This document shows, in pieces, positions 24,850-33,705 of a DNA stretch of 64,000 nucleotides; the first letter of the stretch is position 1, and the number at the start of each line of letters is the position of its first letter. The stretch spans positions 779,523 to 843,522 of the forward strand of contig NZ_SIUB01000001.1 in NCBI RefSeq assembly GCF_004310425.1. The letters run 5' to 3'. Below the pieces are notes generated by a model. That model did not search any database. It was given only the letters and a program-made list of their open reading frames with translations, and was not told the origin of the DNA. The translations under genes were made by a program, and so were the position numbers. This stretch comes from Hansschlegelia quercus. GTDB taxonomy: Bacteria > Pseudomonadota > Alphaproteobacteria > Rhizobiales > Methylopilaceae.

Positions 24850-26133
24850 TCAGCCGTCGCTCTTGAGGGCAGGACCTCGTGTCGAGTCGAGGCCTGAGAC
24901 GGCCGAAAGCGTTACAGGCGCGCCGCTGCGAGTGCTCTCGTAAAGCGCCTCCATGATTACATGATCCTGCACGCCCTCCTCGCCCGGCGTGCGAGGCCTG
25001 CGGCCTTCGCGAAGGCATTCCGCCATATGGTCGAGCTCCAGCGCGAACTGGTTCTTCTGACCGAGCCTCTTGGTCTCGATGCTTTCCGCAGTCCCGTCCC
25101 GGCGTGAGAGCTTCAGCTCCTGTCCCTCATAGGCAAAGGCGCGTTCGAGATCGATCGTGCCCTTTTCGAGATGCACCCTCAGGTCCTTGTTCTCGTGCGC
25201 GCCATAGGACGAAGAGCAGTTCGCGATGACGCCCGAGGGGAAGACGAGCGTGAAGGCGATGGTCTCCTCGACTTCTCGATAGCGCGGATCGTCCTTCGGG
25301 TTGCGGATGCGCGCGAAAACCTCCGTGGGCTCTTCGCCGGTGAGAAAACGCGCGGCGTTCAGGCAGTAGAGCCCGATGTCGGGCAACGCCCCGCCTCCGG
25401 CAAGCTCCTTGCGGAAGCGCCACTGATCGCCGGTTCCCATCACTTGCGTGTTGGTCGCCTCGACGATCTTCACTGCCCCCATCGCGCCGTCGCGGACCAG
25501 CTTCTGCACAGCGCGGTTGTTCGGCTCGTACTGGCAGCGATAGGCGATCATCAACTGCACCTTGGCGTCGGCGCAGGCCTTCGTCATCGCGCGCGCGTCA
25601 ACGGAGCTGGTCGCCATCGGCTTCTCGCAGAGCACATGCTTGCCGGCTTTTGCCGCGCGCTCGACGAACTCCCGGTGCATGGCGTTGGGGAGGACGATGT
25701 AGACCGCCTCGATCTCGGGATTGTCCGCGATCCGGTCGAACGAAGCATAATCGTAGAGCGCCTCAGGCTTGATCCCGTACTGCTCGCCGACGACACGGGC
25801 CTTGTCCGGGCTGCCCGAAACAAGCGCGACTGGCCGCGCCTTCTTCGCCTCGCCGAACGCAGGGAGAATCTCCTCCAGCGCGAGCCGACCAAGCCCGACG
25901 ATCGCAAAGCCGACGCGCTTCGCCGGGGCTTCGGGCGCGGGCGGCGGCGCGGAAGGCTTGTCCGCGTCTCCGCGCCAGTTCGGAAATTCGACCTTGCCGC
26001 TCTTGACCGCACCGGCGTCGACCGGGCTCGGCGGGGTATAGGCGGCGGCCGATCCTGCGATTGTCGCGCCCACCAGTCCAACTCCTCCGGCTGCGATCAC
26101 TCCGCGCCTAGAAACGCCCGTTTCGTCGGTCAA
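24850..26133 (-). CDS. Gfo/Idh/MocA oxidoreductase with a Tat signal (GFOR type)
   Basis: 427 residues if translation begins at TTG 26133, which has GGAGAGCAAG just upstream; another in-frame TTG at 26208 lacks one. The leader (TGVSRRGVIAAGGVGLVGATIAGSAAA) is a twin-arginine signal, so the NAD(P)-bound enzyme is folded before export, as in Zymomonas glucose-fructose oxidoreductase. Motifs: Rossmann IVGLGRLALEEILPAF, IVLPNAMHREFVERAAKAGKHVLCEKPMA (catalytic EKP), and GGGALPDIGLYCLNAAR. A Pro-rich linker follows the signal. A sugar or polyol substrate is likely. No sugar-transport genes are adjacent. Confidence 0.88.
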   Translation of the reverse strand: MTDETGVSRRGVIAAGGVGLVGATIAGSAAAYTPPSPVDAGAVKSGKVEFPNWRGDADKPSAPPPAPEAPAKRVGFAIVGLGRLALEEILPAFGEAKKARPVALVSGSPDKARVVGEQYGIKPEALYDYASFDRIADNPEIEAVYIVLPNAMHREFVERAAKAGKHVLCEKPMATSSVDARAMTKACADAKVQLMIAYRCQYEPNNRAVQKLVRDGAMGAVKIVEATNTQVMGTGDQWRFRKELAGGGALPDIGLYCLNAARFLTGEEPTEVFARIRNPKDDPRYREVEETIAFTLVFPSGVIANCSSSYGAHENKDLRVHLEKGTIDLERAFAYEGQELKLSRRDGTAESIETKRLGQKNQFALELDHMAECLREGRRPRTPGEEGVQDHVIMEALYESTRSGAPVTLSAVSGLDSTRGPALKSDG

Positions 26134-26186
26134 CTTGCTCTCCTTCTCGTCGAAGGCAGAACGTCTGGCGTTGGCGAGGGTTCGGC

Positions 26187-26735
26187 TCAGAAGGTCGGCG
26201 GCGTGCAAGCGCTGACAACCTCGCAGGGGTGCGGCCCGACGCAGCGGAAGCGGTGCGGGCGGCGGCTGTCGAAATAATAGGCGTCGCCGGGGCCGAGCAC
26301 CCGACGCTCGTCGTCGACAGTGACTTCGAGACGGCCCGAGAGAACCACCCCGCCCTCCTCGCCTTCGTGGCTGAGCGGAACGCGGCCGGTGTCGCCGCCG
26401 GGCTCGTAGCGCTCTTTCAGAATTTGCAGGCTGCGGCCGAACAGGCTGTCGCCGACCTGTCGGTAGGAGATCGGCCCCTTGCCGATCTCGACGAGCTCGG
26501 AAGCCTCGTAAAACGCCTTCTGCGGCCGTTCCGGCTCCAGCGCGAAGAATTCGGAGAGGCCGATCGGCACGCCGTCGAGCACACGCTTCAGCGCGCCCAC
26601 TGAGGGGTTCACGCCATTGGATTCGATAAGGGAAATCGTCGAATTCGGCACGCCGGACCGCTTGGCGAGCTCACGCTGGGAGAGGCCATGCGCCGTCCGG
26701 ACGTAACGAAGCCGGGCCCCGAGATCGCCACTCAT
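26187..26735 (-). CDS. XRE-cupin transcriptional regulator (PuuR type)
   Basis: 182 residues from ATG 26735 (AGGATAG upstream). The N-terminal helix-turn-helix is LGARLRYVRTAHGLSQRELAKRSGVPNSTISLIESNGVNPSVGALKRVLDG. The C-terminal cupin is HEGEEGGVVLSGRLEVTVDDERRVLGPGDAYYFDSRRPHRFRCVG. Such proteins sense small amines or amino acids and often sit beside aminotransferases. It is divergent from the pyrimidine-degradation operon across a 147-base gap, which makes it the likely regulator of that operon. Confidence 0.92.
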   Translation of the reverse strand: MSGDLGARLRYVRTAHGLSQRELAKRSGVPNSTISLIESNGVNPSVGALKRVLDGVPIGLSEFFALEPERPQKAFYEASELVEIGKGPISYRQVGDSLFGRSLQILKERYEPGGDTGRVPLSHEGEEGGVVLSGRLEVTVDDERRVLGPGDAYYFDSRRPHRFRCVGPHPCEVVSACTPPTF

Positions 26736-26882
26736 GCCACTATCCTGTTCGTGATGTTCAGCATTCACTAAATCAGACGGCAGGCGACAAGTGTTTACAA
26801 CGAGTTGCGACGCGGAAGAAAACGGCTTGTTCAACGCTCCACTCAGGCGCCTTGTGATCGCGCCAGCCCGAGGAGCTCCGAG

Positions 26883-28217
26883 ATGAACGACGCGCCCGCC
26901 AACGCCCCCCGTCTCGACGCCTATTGGATGCCGTTCACGGCGAACCGTCAGTTCAAGAAGGCGCCGCGCCTGATGAGCTCGGCGGAGGGCATGCACTACA
27001 CCTCCTTCGACGGCCGCAAGATCCTCGACGGGTCGGCGGGCCTGTGGTGCGTCAACGCCGGCCATGGCCGCCGGGAGATCGCGAGCGCGGTGGAGCGTCA
27101 GCTTTCCACCCTCGACTTCGCGCCCTCCTTCCAGATGGGACACCCGATTGTCTTCGACTTCGCCGAGCGGCTGGCGGCCATGGCGCCGGGCGGCCCGAAC
27201 GCCGGCCTCGACCGCATCTTCTTCACCGGCTCCGGTTCTGAATCGGTCGACACCGCGCTCAAGATCGCGCTCGCCTACCAGCGAGCGATCGGACAAGGCA
27301 CGCGCACCCGGCTGATCGGCCGCGAGCGCGGCTATCACGGCGTCGGCTTCGGCGGCGTCTCGGTCGGCGGCATGGTCAACAACCGCCGCATGTTCCCGCA
27401 GCTTCCCGGCGTCGACCATCTGCGCCACACCCACGATCTCGAGAAGAACGCCTTCGTGAAGGGCGTGCCCGAGCACGGCGCGGAGCTTGCCGACGACCTC
27501 GAGCGCCTGGTCGCGCTGCACGGCGCGGAGACGATCGCGGCCGTGATCGTCGAGCCGGTCGCGGGCTCGACCGGCGTGCTGATCTCGCCGAAGGGTTATC
27601 TTGAGCGTCTCCGCGCGATCTGCGACCGGCACGGCATCCTGCTGATCTTCGACGAGGTCATCTCAGGCTTCGGGCGCTTGGGGACGCCGTTCGCGACCGA
27701 CTATTACGGCGTGATCCCGGACATCGTGACGACCGCCAAGGGCCTCACCAACGGCGCGCTGCCGATGGGCGCGGTGTTCTGCTCGCGCAAGCTGCATGAC
27801 GGGCTGGTGCAGGGGCCCGAAGGCGCGATCGAGCTGTTCCATGGCTACACCTATTCGGGCCATCCCGCCGCCTGCGCCGCCGGTCTCGCCACCATGGACA
27901 TCTACGATCGCGAAGGGCTGCTTACGCGTGGCGCGGAGCTCGCCGGCCACTGGGCGGACGCGATCCACTCCCTGCGCGACAAGGGTCCGGTCATCGACAT
28001 CCGCACCATCGGCCTGATGGCGGGCGTCGAACTTTCGCCCCGCGAGGGAGCCGTCGGGGCACGCGCCTATGACGTCTTCGTCGACTGCTTCGAGCACGGC
28101 CTGCTCTGCCGCTACACCGGCGACACGATCGCGCTTTCGCCGCCGCTGATCGTCGAGCCCGGCCAGATCGACGAGATTGTCGAAATCCTCGGCGTGGCGA
28201 TCGCGCGGGCGCACTGA
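26883..28217 (+). CDS. Omega-amino acid:pyruvate aminotransferase (beta-alanine transaminase)
   Basis: 444 residues from ATG 26883 with GAGGAGCTCC upstream. A class III PLP enzyme: YWMPFTANRQFKKAPRL is the opening of omega-amino acid:pyruvate transaminases, PLP Lys is in DIVTTAKGLTNGALPMGAV, and FDEVISGFGR carries the Asp. It converts beta-alanine or 3-aminoisobutyrate, the end products of reductive uracil/thymine breakdown, to the semialdehyde. It is the first gene of the operon that ends with beta-ureidopropionase, so the order of genes is not the order of reactions. Confidence 0.92.
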   Translation: MNDAPANAPRLDAYWMPFTANRQFKKAPRLMSSAEGMHYTSFDGRKILDGSAGLWCVNAGHGRREIASAVERQLSTLDFAPSFQMGHPIVFDFAERLAAMAPGGPNAGLDRIFFTGSGSESVDTALKIALAYQRAIGQGTRTRLIGRERGYHGVGFGGVSVGGMVNNRRMFPQLPGVDHLRHTHDLEKNAFVKGVPEHGAELADDLERLVALHGAETIAAVIVEPVAGSTGVLISPKGYLERLRAICDRHGILLIFDEVISGFGRLGTPFATDYYGVIPDIVTTAKGLTNGALPMGAVFCSRKLHDGLVQGPEGAIELFHGYTYSGHPAACAAGLATMDIYDREGLLTRGAELAGHWADAIHSLRDKGPVIDIRTIGLMAGVELSPREGAVGARAYDVFVDCFEHGLLCRYTGDTIALSPPLIVEPGQIDEIVEILGVAIARAH

Positions 28218-28315
28218 ACGGAACGGCTAGCCCGATCTGAGAGGATTCTAGACCGGCTCCAGAAAGCTTGTTACGCCTTACGCTTGCTGCGATGCAGCGA
28301 CAGCGGGGAGGCTTG

Positions 28316-29650
28316 ATGGAGCGGGAACCTCGGACGGACGTCGCGCCCGGTCGGCTGAGCCCGGAGGCCTACGCCGCCGGCTTCTCAGACCTGCATCCAG
28401 GCTTCGAGCCGAACGCGGCGCGGGTCGAGGCCGAGCGCTGCCTGTTCTGCTACGACGCGCCCTGCGCCACCGCCTGTCCGACATCGATCGACATCCCGCT
28501 CTTCATCCGCGAGATCGCTAAGGGCCAGCCCAAGGCCGCAGCCAAGACCATCCTCGACGCCAACATCATGGGCGCGATGTGCGCCCGCGTCTGTCCGACC
28601 GAGACGTTGTGCGAAGAGGTCTGCGTCCGCCATTTTTCCGACGGCGCGCCGGTCAAGATCGGCCAGCTCCAGCGCTACGCCACGGATGCGCTGTTCGACG
28701 CCGGCGCCCAGCCGTTTACGCGGGCCGAGGCTACGGGAAGGCGCATCGCCGTGGTTGGCGCGGGTCCCGCGGGCCTCGCCTGCGCCCATGCGCTTGCCCG
28801 CGCCGGCCATGAAGTGACGATCTTCGAGGCGCGCGAGAAGCCGGGCGGCCTCAACGAATATGGCATCGCCGCCTACAAGGCCGCCGGCGGCATCGCGCAG
28901 CGCGAGGTCGACTTCATCCTCTCGCTCGGCGGCATCGTGCTGAAGACGGGCGTCGCGCTCGGCCGCGACTTCTATCTCGAGACGCTGCGGGCGGAATACG
29001 ACGCGGTGTTCCTCGGCCTCGGCCTCGGCGCCGTGAACGCGCTCGGGCTTGATCGCGAGGAGGGCGCCGAGGACGCCATCGACTACATCGCGGCGCTCCG
29101 GCAGGCCGAAGACCTCTCCGCTCTTCCCGTGGGCCGCCGCGTCGTCGTGGTCGGCGGCGGCATGACCGCGGTCGACGTCGCCGTGCAGGCTAAGCGCCTC
29201 GGCGCGGACGAAGTGACCATCGTCTACCGCCGAGGCGAGAAGGAGATGGGCGCGAGCGGCTACGAGCAGGAGCTTGCGCTCACCGAAGGCGTCGCGATCC
29301 GCCATTACGCCCGGCCTGTCGCGGTGGAGAGCGGGCGGGCGATTTTCGAGCGCACGCAGATCGTGGACGGGCGGCTCGCAGGCTCCGGCGAGACCTTCGA
29401 CATCCCTTGCGATCAGCTGTTCAAGGCGATCGGCCAGGCGCTCGATCCTTCAGGCGTCGAGACCATCGATCTCTTGGGCGGCCGCATCAAGGTCGACGAC
29501 GAGCGCCGCACCTCCATCCCGAACGTCTGGGCCGGCGGCGATTGCGTGCATGACGGCGAAGACCTGACCGTTGTCGCGGTCGAGGACGGCAAGCGCGCCG
29601 CAGCGTCCATCATCGCCGCGCTGGTCGGGCCGGGTCGGTTCGGAACGTAA
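28316..29650 (+). CDS. preT: NAD-dependent dihydropyrimidine dehydrogenase subunit PreT
   Basis: 444 residues from ATG 28316 (GGGGAGG upstream). The GltD-like subunit takes electrons from NAD(P)H and passes them to PreA. The N-terminal cluster-binding region holds CLFCYDAPCATACP and CARVCPTETLCEEVCV. The FAD Rossmann motif is VVGAGPAGLACAHALARAGHEVTIFE, the NAD site is VVVGGGMTAVDVAVQAKRLGADEVTIVYRR, and GGDC...TVVAVEDGKRAA closes the FAD site. It is 14 bases upstream of preA. Confidence 0.95.
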   Translation: MEREPRTDVAPGRLSPEAYAAGFSDLHPGFEPNAARVEAERCLFCYDAPCATACPTSIDIPLFIREIAKGQPKAAAKTILDANIMGAMCARVCPTETLCEEVCVRHFSDGAPVKIGQLQRYATDALFDAGAQPFTRAEATGRRIAVVGAGPAGLACAHALARAGHEVTIFEAREKPGGLNEYGIAAYKAAGGIAQREVDFILSLGGIVLKTGVALGRDFYLETLRAEYDAVFLGLGLGAVNALGLDREEGAEDAIDYIAALRQAEDLSALPVGRRVVVVGGGMTAVDVAVQAKRLGADEVTIVYRRGEKEMGASGYEQELALTEGVAIRHYARPVAVESGRAIFERTQIVDGRLAGSGETFDIPCDQLFKAIGQALDPSGVETIDLLGGRIKVDDERRTSIPNVWAGGDCVHDGEDLTVVAVEDGKRAAASIIAALVGPGRFGT

Positions 29651-29664
29651 AAGGGAGGAACGAG

Positions 29665-30975
29665 ATGGCCGACCTGCGCACGACCTTCGCTGGCATCCGC
29701 TCGCCGAACCCTTTCTGGCTCGCCTCCGCTCCGCCGACCGACAAGGCCTACAACGTCGTCCGGGCCTTCAAGGAGGGCTGGGGCGGCGTGGTCTGGAAGA
29801 CGCTGGGCGAAGATCCGCCGGTGATGAACGTCTCCGGGCCGCGCTATGGCGCGCTGCACTCGGCCGACCGCCGCGTCATCGGCTTCAACAATATCGAACT
29901 CATCACCGACCGCCCGCTGCAGCTCAACCTCGACGAGATCAAGCAGGTCAAGCGCGACTGGCCCGACCGCGCGATCGTCGTTTCGCTCATGGTGCCCTGC
30001 GAGGAGCAGAGCTGGATCGCGATCCTCAAGCGCGTGGAGGAAACCGGCGCAGATGGCGTCGAGCTCAACCTCGGCTGCCCGCATGGCATGTCGGAGCGCG
30101 GCATGGGCTCGGCGGTCGGCCAGGTGCCGGACTACGTCGAGATGGTCACGCGCTGGTGCAAGCAGCACACCCGCATGCCGGTGATCGTGAAGCTCACCCC
30201 CAACGTCGCCGACATCCGGCCGCCGGCGATGGCCGCGGCCCGCGCGGGCGCCGACGCCATCTCGCTGATCAACACCATCAACTCGATCATCGGCGTCGAT
30301 CTCGACATGATGGCGCCGCTGCCGCACACCCGCGGCGTCGGCACCCATGGCGGCTATTGCGGGCCGGCGGTGAAGCCGATCTCGCTCAACATGGTCGCCG
30401 AGATCGCGCGGACGCCCGAGACTGCGCACGTGCCCCTTTCCGGCATCGGCGGGATCGAGGGCTGGCGCGACGCCGCGGAATACATCGCGCTCGGCTGCGG
30501 CAACGTGCAGGTCTGCACCGCGGCGATGATCTACGGCTTCAAGGTCGTGAAGGAGATGATCTCGGGCCTGTCCGAATGGATGGACGCGAAGGGCTACGCG
30601 ACGATCGACGATTTTTCCGGCCGCGCTATCCCCAAGGTCACGGACTGGCGGCATCTCGACCTCGGCTATGCGGTTAAGGCGCGGATCGACCAGTCGCTCT
30701 GCATCAAATGCGGCCGCTGCCACGTCGCCTGCGAGGACGTCTCGCACCAGGCGATCACCCGCGAAGTGAACGGCGTGCGCCATTACGAGGTGATCGACGA
30801 AGAGTGCGTCGGCTGCAATCTCTGCGCCTCGCTGTGCCCGGTCGAGAACTGCATCGAGATGGTTCCGCTGGCGGTTGGCGACGTCGACGTCCGCACGGGC
30901 CGCACCATCATCGAGGAGCCGCTGCCGTGGGATCGCCATCCCGCCAACCCGATGGCTCGGGTCGCGGCGGAGTGA
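29665..30975 (+). CDS. preA: NAD-dependent dihydropyrimidine dehydrogenase subunit PreA
   Basis: 436 residues. The FMN TIM barrel reduces uracil and thymine to the 5,6-dihydro forms: IRSPNPFWLASAPPTDK, VELNLGCPHGMSERGMGSAVGQ with the catalytic Cys loop, and VIVKLTPNV. The C-terminal tail has two 4Fe-4S motifs, CIKCGRCHVAC and CVGCNLCASLCPVENC. AGGGAGGAACGAG precedes the ATG. With PreT it forms the bacterial equivalent of mammalian DPD. Confidence 0.96.
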   Translation: MADLRTTFAGIRSPNPFWLASAPPTDKAYNVVRAFKEGWGGVVWKTLGEDPPVMNVSGPRYGALHSADRRVIGFNNIELITDRPLQLNLDEIKQVKRDWPDRAIVVSLMVPCEEQSWIAILKRVEETGADGVELNLGCPHGMSERGMGSAVGQVPDYVEMVTRWCKQHTRMPVIVKLTPNVADIRPPAMAAARAGADAISLINTINSIIGVDLDMMAPLPHTRGVGTHGGYCGPAVKPISLNMVAEIARTPETAHVPLSGIGGIEGWRDAAEYIALGCGNVQVCTAAMIYGFKVVKEMISGLSEWMDAKGYATIDDFSGRAIPKVTDWRHLDLGYAVKARIDQSLCIKCGRCHVACEDVSHQAITREVNGVRHYEVIDEECVGCNLCASLCPVENCIEMVPLAVGDVDVRTGRTIIEEPLPWDRHPANPMARVAAE

Positions 30976-30985
30976 GGCTTACTGC

Positions 30986-31783
30986 ATGACGCCGAACGAG
31001 CGGGCCGGTCCCGCGATCGCGATCCGGTCCTTGAGCGTCTCCTTCACGACGCCGGAAGGGCCGATCCACGCGTTGCAGGACGTCGATCTCGACGTGACGC
31101 CGGGCGACTTCGTCTCGCTGATCGGCCCGTCCGGCTGCGGAAAGACCACGCTGATGCGGCTCGTCGCCGATCTCGAACGGCCGACCGCCGGCACGATCTC
31201 GATCGGCGGCCTCGCGCCTGAACAGGCGCGCGAGCGGCGGGCCTATGGCTACGTCTTCCAGCAGCCCGCGCTCTATCCGTGGCGGACGATCGAGCGGAAC
31301 GTCACGCTTCCGCTCGAGGTCATGGGCGCCCCGAAGGCGGAGCGCCGCGAGCGCGCGCGCAAAAGCCTTGAGCAGGTCGGGCTATCGGGCTTCGAGCGGC
31401 GGTTTCCGTGGCAGCTCTCCGGCGGCATGCAGCAGCGCGCCTCGATCGCCCGCGCGCTCGCCTTTGACGCCGGCCTGCTGCTGATGGACGAGCCATTCGG
31501 CGCGCTCGACGAGATCGTACGCGACCGGCTGAACGTCGAGCTCCACGAGCTCTGGGAGCGGACGGGCAAGACCGCTCTGTTCGTTACGCATTCGATCCAG
31601 GAGGCGGTGTTCCTGTCGACGAAGATCGTCGTGATGTCGCCGCGGCCGGGCAAGATCGTCGAGGTGATCGACGCCTCCTCGCTGCCGCGCAAACGGGCGC
31701 TGGAGCTGCGCGAGACGCCGGAGTTTCTGGAGGTCGCCCGAAGAGTGCGGGACGGGCTGCGGGCGGGCCACGCCTATGATTGA
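30986..31783 (+). CDS. ABC transporter ATP-binding protein (nitrate/taurine/pyrimidine-precursor class)
   Basis: 265 residues from ATG 30986, 10 bases after preA. Walker A GPSGCGKTT near residue 48, Q-loop YVFQQPALYPWRT, signature LSGGMQQR, Walker B LLLMDEPFGALDE, and VTHSIQEAVFLS, typical of the SsuB/TauB class. It energises the two permeases that follow. Location between the dehydrogenase and dihydropyrimidinase genes points to a pyrimidine base or related ring as cargo. Confidence 0.92.
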   Translation: MTPNERAGPAIAIRSLSVSFTTPEGPIHALQDVDLDVTPGDFVSLIGPSGCGKTTLMRLVADLERPTAGTISIGGLAPEQARERRAYGYVFQQPALYPWRTIERNVTLPLEVMGAPKAERRERARKSLEQVGLSGFERRFPWQLSGGMQQRASIARALAFDAGLLLMDEPFGALDEIVRDRLNVELHELWERTGKTALFVTHSIQEAVFLSTKIVVMSPRPGKIVEVIDASSLPRKRALELRETPEFLEVARRVRDGLRAGHAYD

Positions 31784-31834
31784 GGGGCGGCTTAGCGCTG
31801 ACGTTCTGCGTGTTTGGGCGCGAGGGCGGATCGT

Positions 31835-32725
31835 ATGAACGCCGTCGCGTTGGCCCTGCCCGGCCGGCTAGCGCGGGGAAACACGCTCCCTATCCTCGTC
31901 GTCTCCGCCTGTTTCCTCGCGTTCTGGTACGCCGCTGCGATCTGGATGAACGCAGGCCTCATCGCCGGGCGCTCGTCCGGCCTCGACGCGATCTCGTTCG
32001 CAAAGGCCGCGTGGTCGCTCGACCGGCCGTTGCTTCCCGCCCCTCACCAGATCCTGTGGGAGCTGAAGACGAGCCTGTTCGACGCTCGACTGGGCACGCC
32101 GCGCAACCTGTTCACCCATATCGGCGTCACGCTGTCCTCGACGCTGGTCGGCTTCGCGATCGGCGTCACGCTCGGGATCTTGCTGGCGATCGGCGTCGAT
32201 CGCTCGCGCGCGCTCGACAAGTCGCTCACCCCCTGGCTTGTCGCCTCGCAGACCATCCCGATCCTCGCCATCGCGCCGATCGTGGTGACGGCGCTCGGAT
32301 CGGTCGGGCTCAAGGGACTGATCCCGAAAGCGATCATCTCGGCCTATCTGTGTTTCTTCCCGGTCGCGATCGGCATGGCGAAGGGGTTGGCCTCCCCCGA
32401 CAGCGCGCAGCGGGACCTGATGCGGACCTATGCGGCCGGCGCGCGGACGACGCTGACCAAGCTGCAGCTGCCGGCCTCCCTGCCCTTCCTGTTCGCGAGC
32501 CTGAAGGTCGCCGCGGCCGCCGCCTTCGTCGGAGCGATCGTCGCCGAATTGCCGACCGGCGCGCAGTCCGGGCTCGGCGCGCGGCTGCTCGCGGGCTCCT
32601 ATTACGGCAACACGATGCAGATCTGGGCCGCGCTGATCGCGGCGGCGTTGACAGCCTCCCTGCTTGTCGGCGCCGTGACGCTGATCGAGCGGCTTGCGCT
32701 CGGGCCGAAGGGCGCCCGCCGATGA
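31835..32725 (+). CDS. ABC transporter permease (first of two)
   Basis: 296 residues from ATG 31835; a GTG at 31814 is possible but has no ribosome site. Six spans. The coupling motif is RDLMRTYAAGARTTLTKLQLPASLPFLFASLKVAAAAAFVGAIVAELP, diagnostic of the SsuC/ThiX class. An elongated loop (residues 40-75) separates spans 1 and 2. It overlaps the next permease by 4 bases. Confidence 0.92.
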   Translation: MNAVALALPGRLARGNTLPILVVSACFLAFWYAAAIWMNAGLIAGRSSGLDAISFAKAAWSLDRPLLPAPHQILWELKTSLFDARLGTPRNLFTHIGVTLSSTLVGFAIGVTLGILLAIGVDRSRALDKSLTPWLVASQTIPILAIAPIVVTALGSVGLKGLIPKAIISAYLCFFPVAIGMAKGLASPDSAQRDLMRTYAAGARTTLTKLQLPASLPFLFASLKVAAAAAFVGAIVAELPTGAQSGLGARLLAGSYYGNTMQIWAALIAAALTASLLVGAVTLIERLALGPKGARR

Positions 32726-33687
32726 ACCGGCTTGCGGGCCTCATCGCGCTATCGCTCGGACTTATCGCGGCAGGACTCACGCTCGCCGCGCTCGCCCGCA
32801 GCCCTGCGTTCTCGGGACACGCGCCGGCTGGCTTCTGGCTCGGCGTGCTGCTGGCCTGGCTCTGCGCATGGGCCGCGAACGTCGCGCTGTCGCGGACGCC
32901 TGCGACCGGCCGTCTGGCGACGATCCGCGACGCGGCCGTGCCCGTCGCCTTCGGGATCTGGCTCGTGCTGCTGTGGGAGATCGTCGTCGACGGCGCAGGC
33001 GTCTCGCCGGCGCTGATGCCGGCGCCGTCGACCATCCTCGCTCGCCTTGGCGAGGCGGCGCCGACGTTGTGGGCGGACTTCCGGCAGACGGCGCTGAAGG
33101 CCGCGCTCATCGGCTGGCTGATCGGCTGCGCGTCGGGCATCGGCGCGGCGCTGGTCGCGGACCGCTTTCCCTTCCTCGCGCGCGGAATGGCGCCCCTCGC
33201 AGGGCTCGCCTCGGCGCTGCCGATCATCGGCCTCGCGCCGATCATGGTCATGTGGTTCGGCTTCGATTGGCCATCCAAGGCGGCGGTCGTCGTCGCGATG
33301 ACGTTCTTTCCTGTGTTCGTGAACACCGTCGCGGGACTCGCCGCCTCAGGCGCGCTGGAGCGCGATCTGATGCGCTCCTACGGCGCGGGCTGGCTTCGCA
33401 CGCTGATCATGCTCAGGCTGCCGGCTGCCCTTCCTTTCATCTTCAATGCCCTAAAGCTCGCCTCGACGCTCGCGCTCATCGGCGCGATAGTCGCTGAGTT
33501 CTTCGGCACGCCGATCGTCGGCATGGGTTTCCGCATCCAGACGGAGGCGGCCAAGCTCTCGCTCGACATGGTGTGGGCCGAGATCGTCGTGGCGAGCGTC
33601 GCCGGCTCCGCCTTCTACGGCGCCTTGGCGGCTCTGGAGCGGCGCATGACGTTCTGGCATCCATCCGTCCGCATGAGGACGGCCTGA
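32722..33687 (+). CDS. ABC transporter permease (second of two)
   Basis: 321 residues starting at ATG 32722 inside the stop of the first permease (ATGA). Two extra hydrophobic spans at the N-terminus (residues 5-70) precede the usual SsuC-like core. The EAA loop is ERDLMRSYGAGWLRTLIMLRLPAALPFIFNALKLASTLALIGAIVAEFFG. Two different permeases in one importer of this class occur in pyrimidine-linked and thiamine-precursor-type transporters, whereas most members use one gene. Confidence 0.92.
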   Translation: MNRLAGLIALSLGLIAAGLTLAALARSPAFSGHAPAGFWLGVLLAWLCAWAANVALSRTPATGRLATIRDAAVPVAFGIWLVLLWEIVVDGAGVSPALMPAPSTILARLGEAAPTLWADFRQTALKAALIGWLIGCASGIGAALVADRFPFLARGMAPLAGLASALPIIGLAPIMVMWFGFDWPSKAAVVVAMTFFPVFVNTVAGLAASGALERDLMRSYGAGWLRTLIMLRLPAALPFIFNALKLASTLALIGAIVAEFFGTPIVGMGFRIQTEAAKLSLDMVWAEIVVASVAGSAFYGALAALERRMTFWHPSVRMRTA

Positions 33688-33705
33688 CGAGATTTCTGGG
33701 GGACC

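Noticed and set aside
26751..26768. Operator for the XRE-cupin regulator (GTGA...TCAC)
   Set aside because: Only four bases per arm pair and there is no second copy, so it is within chance for this gap.
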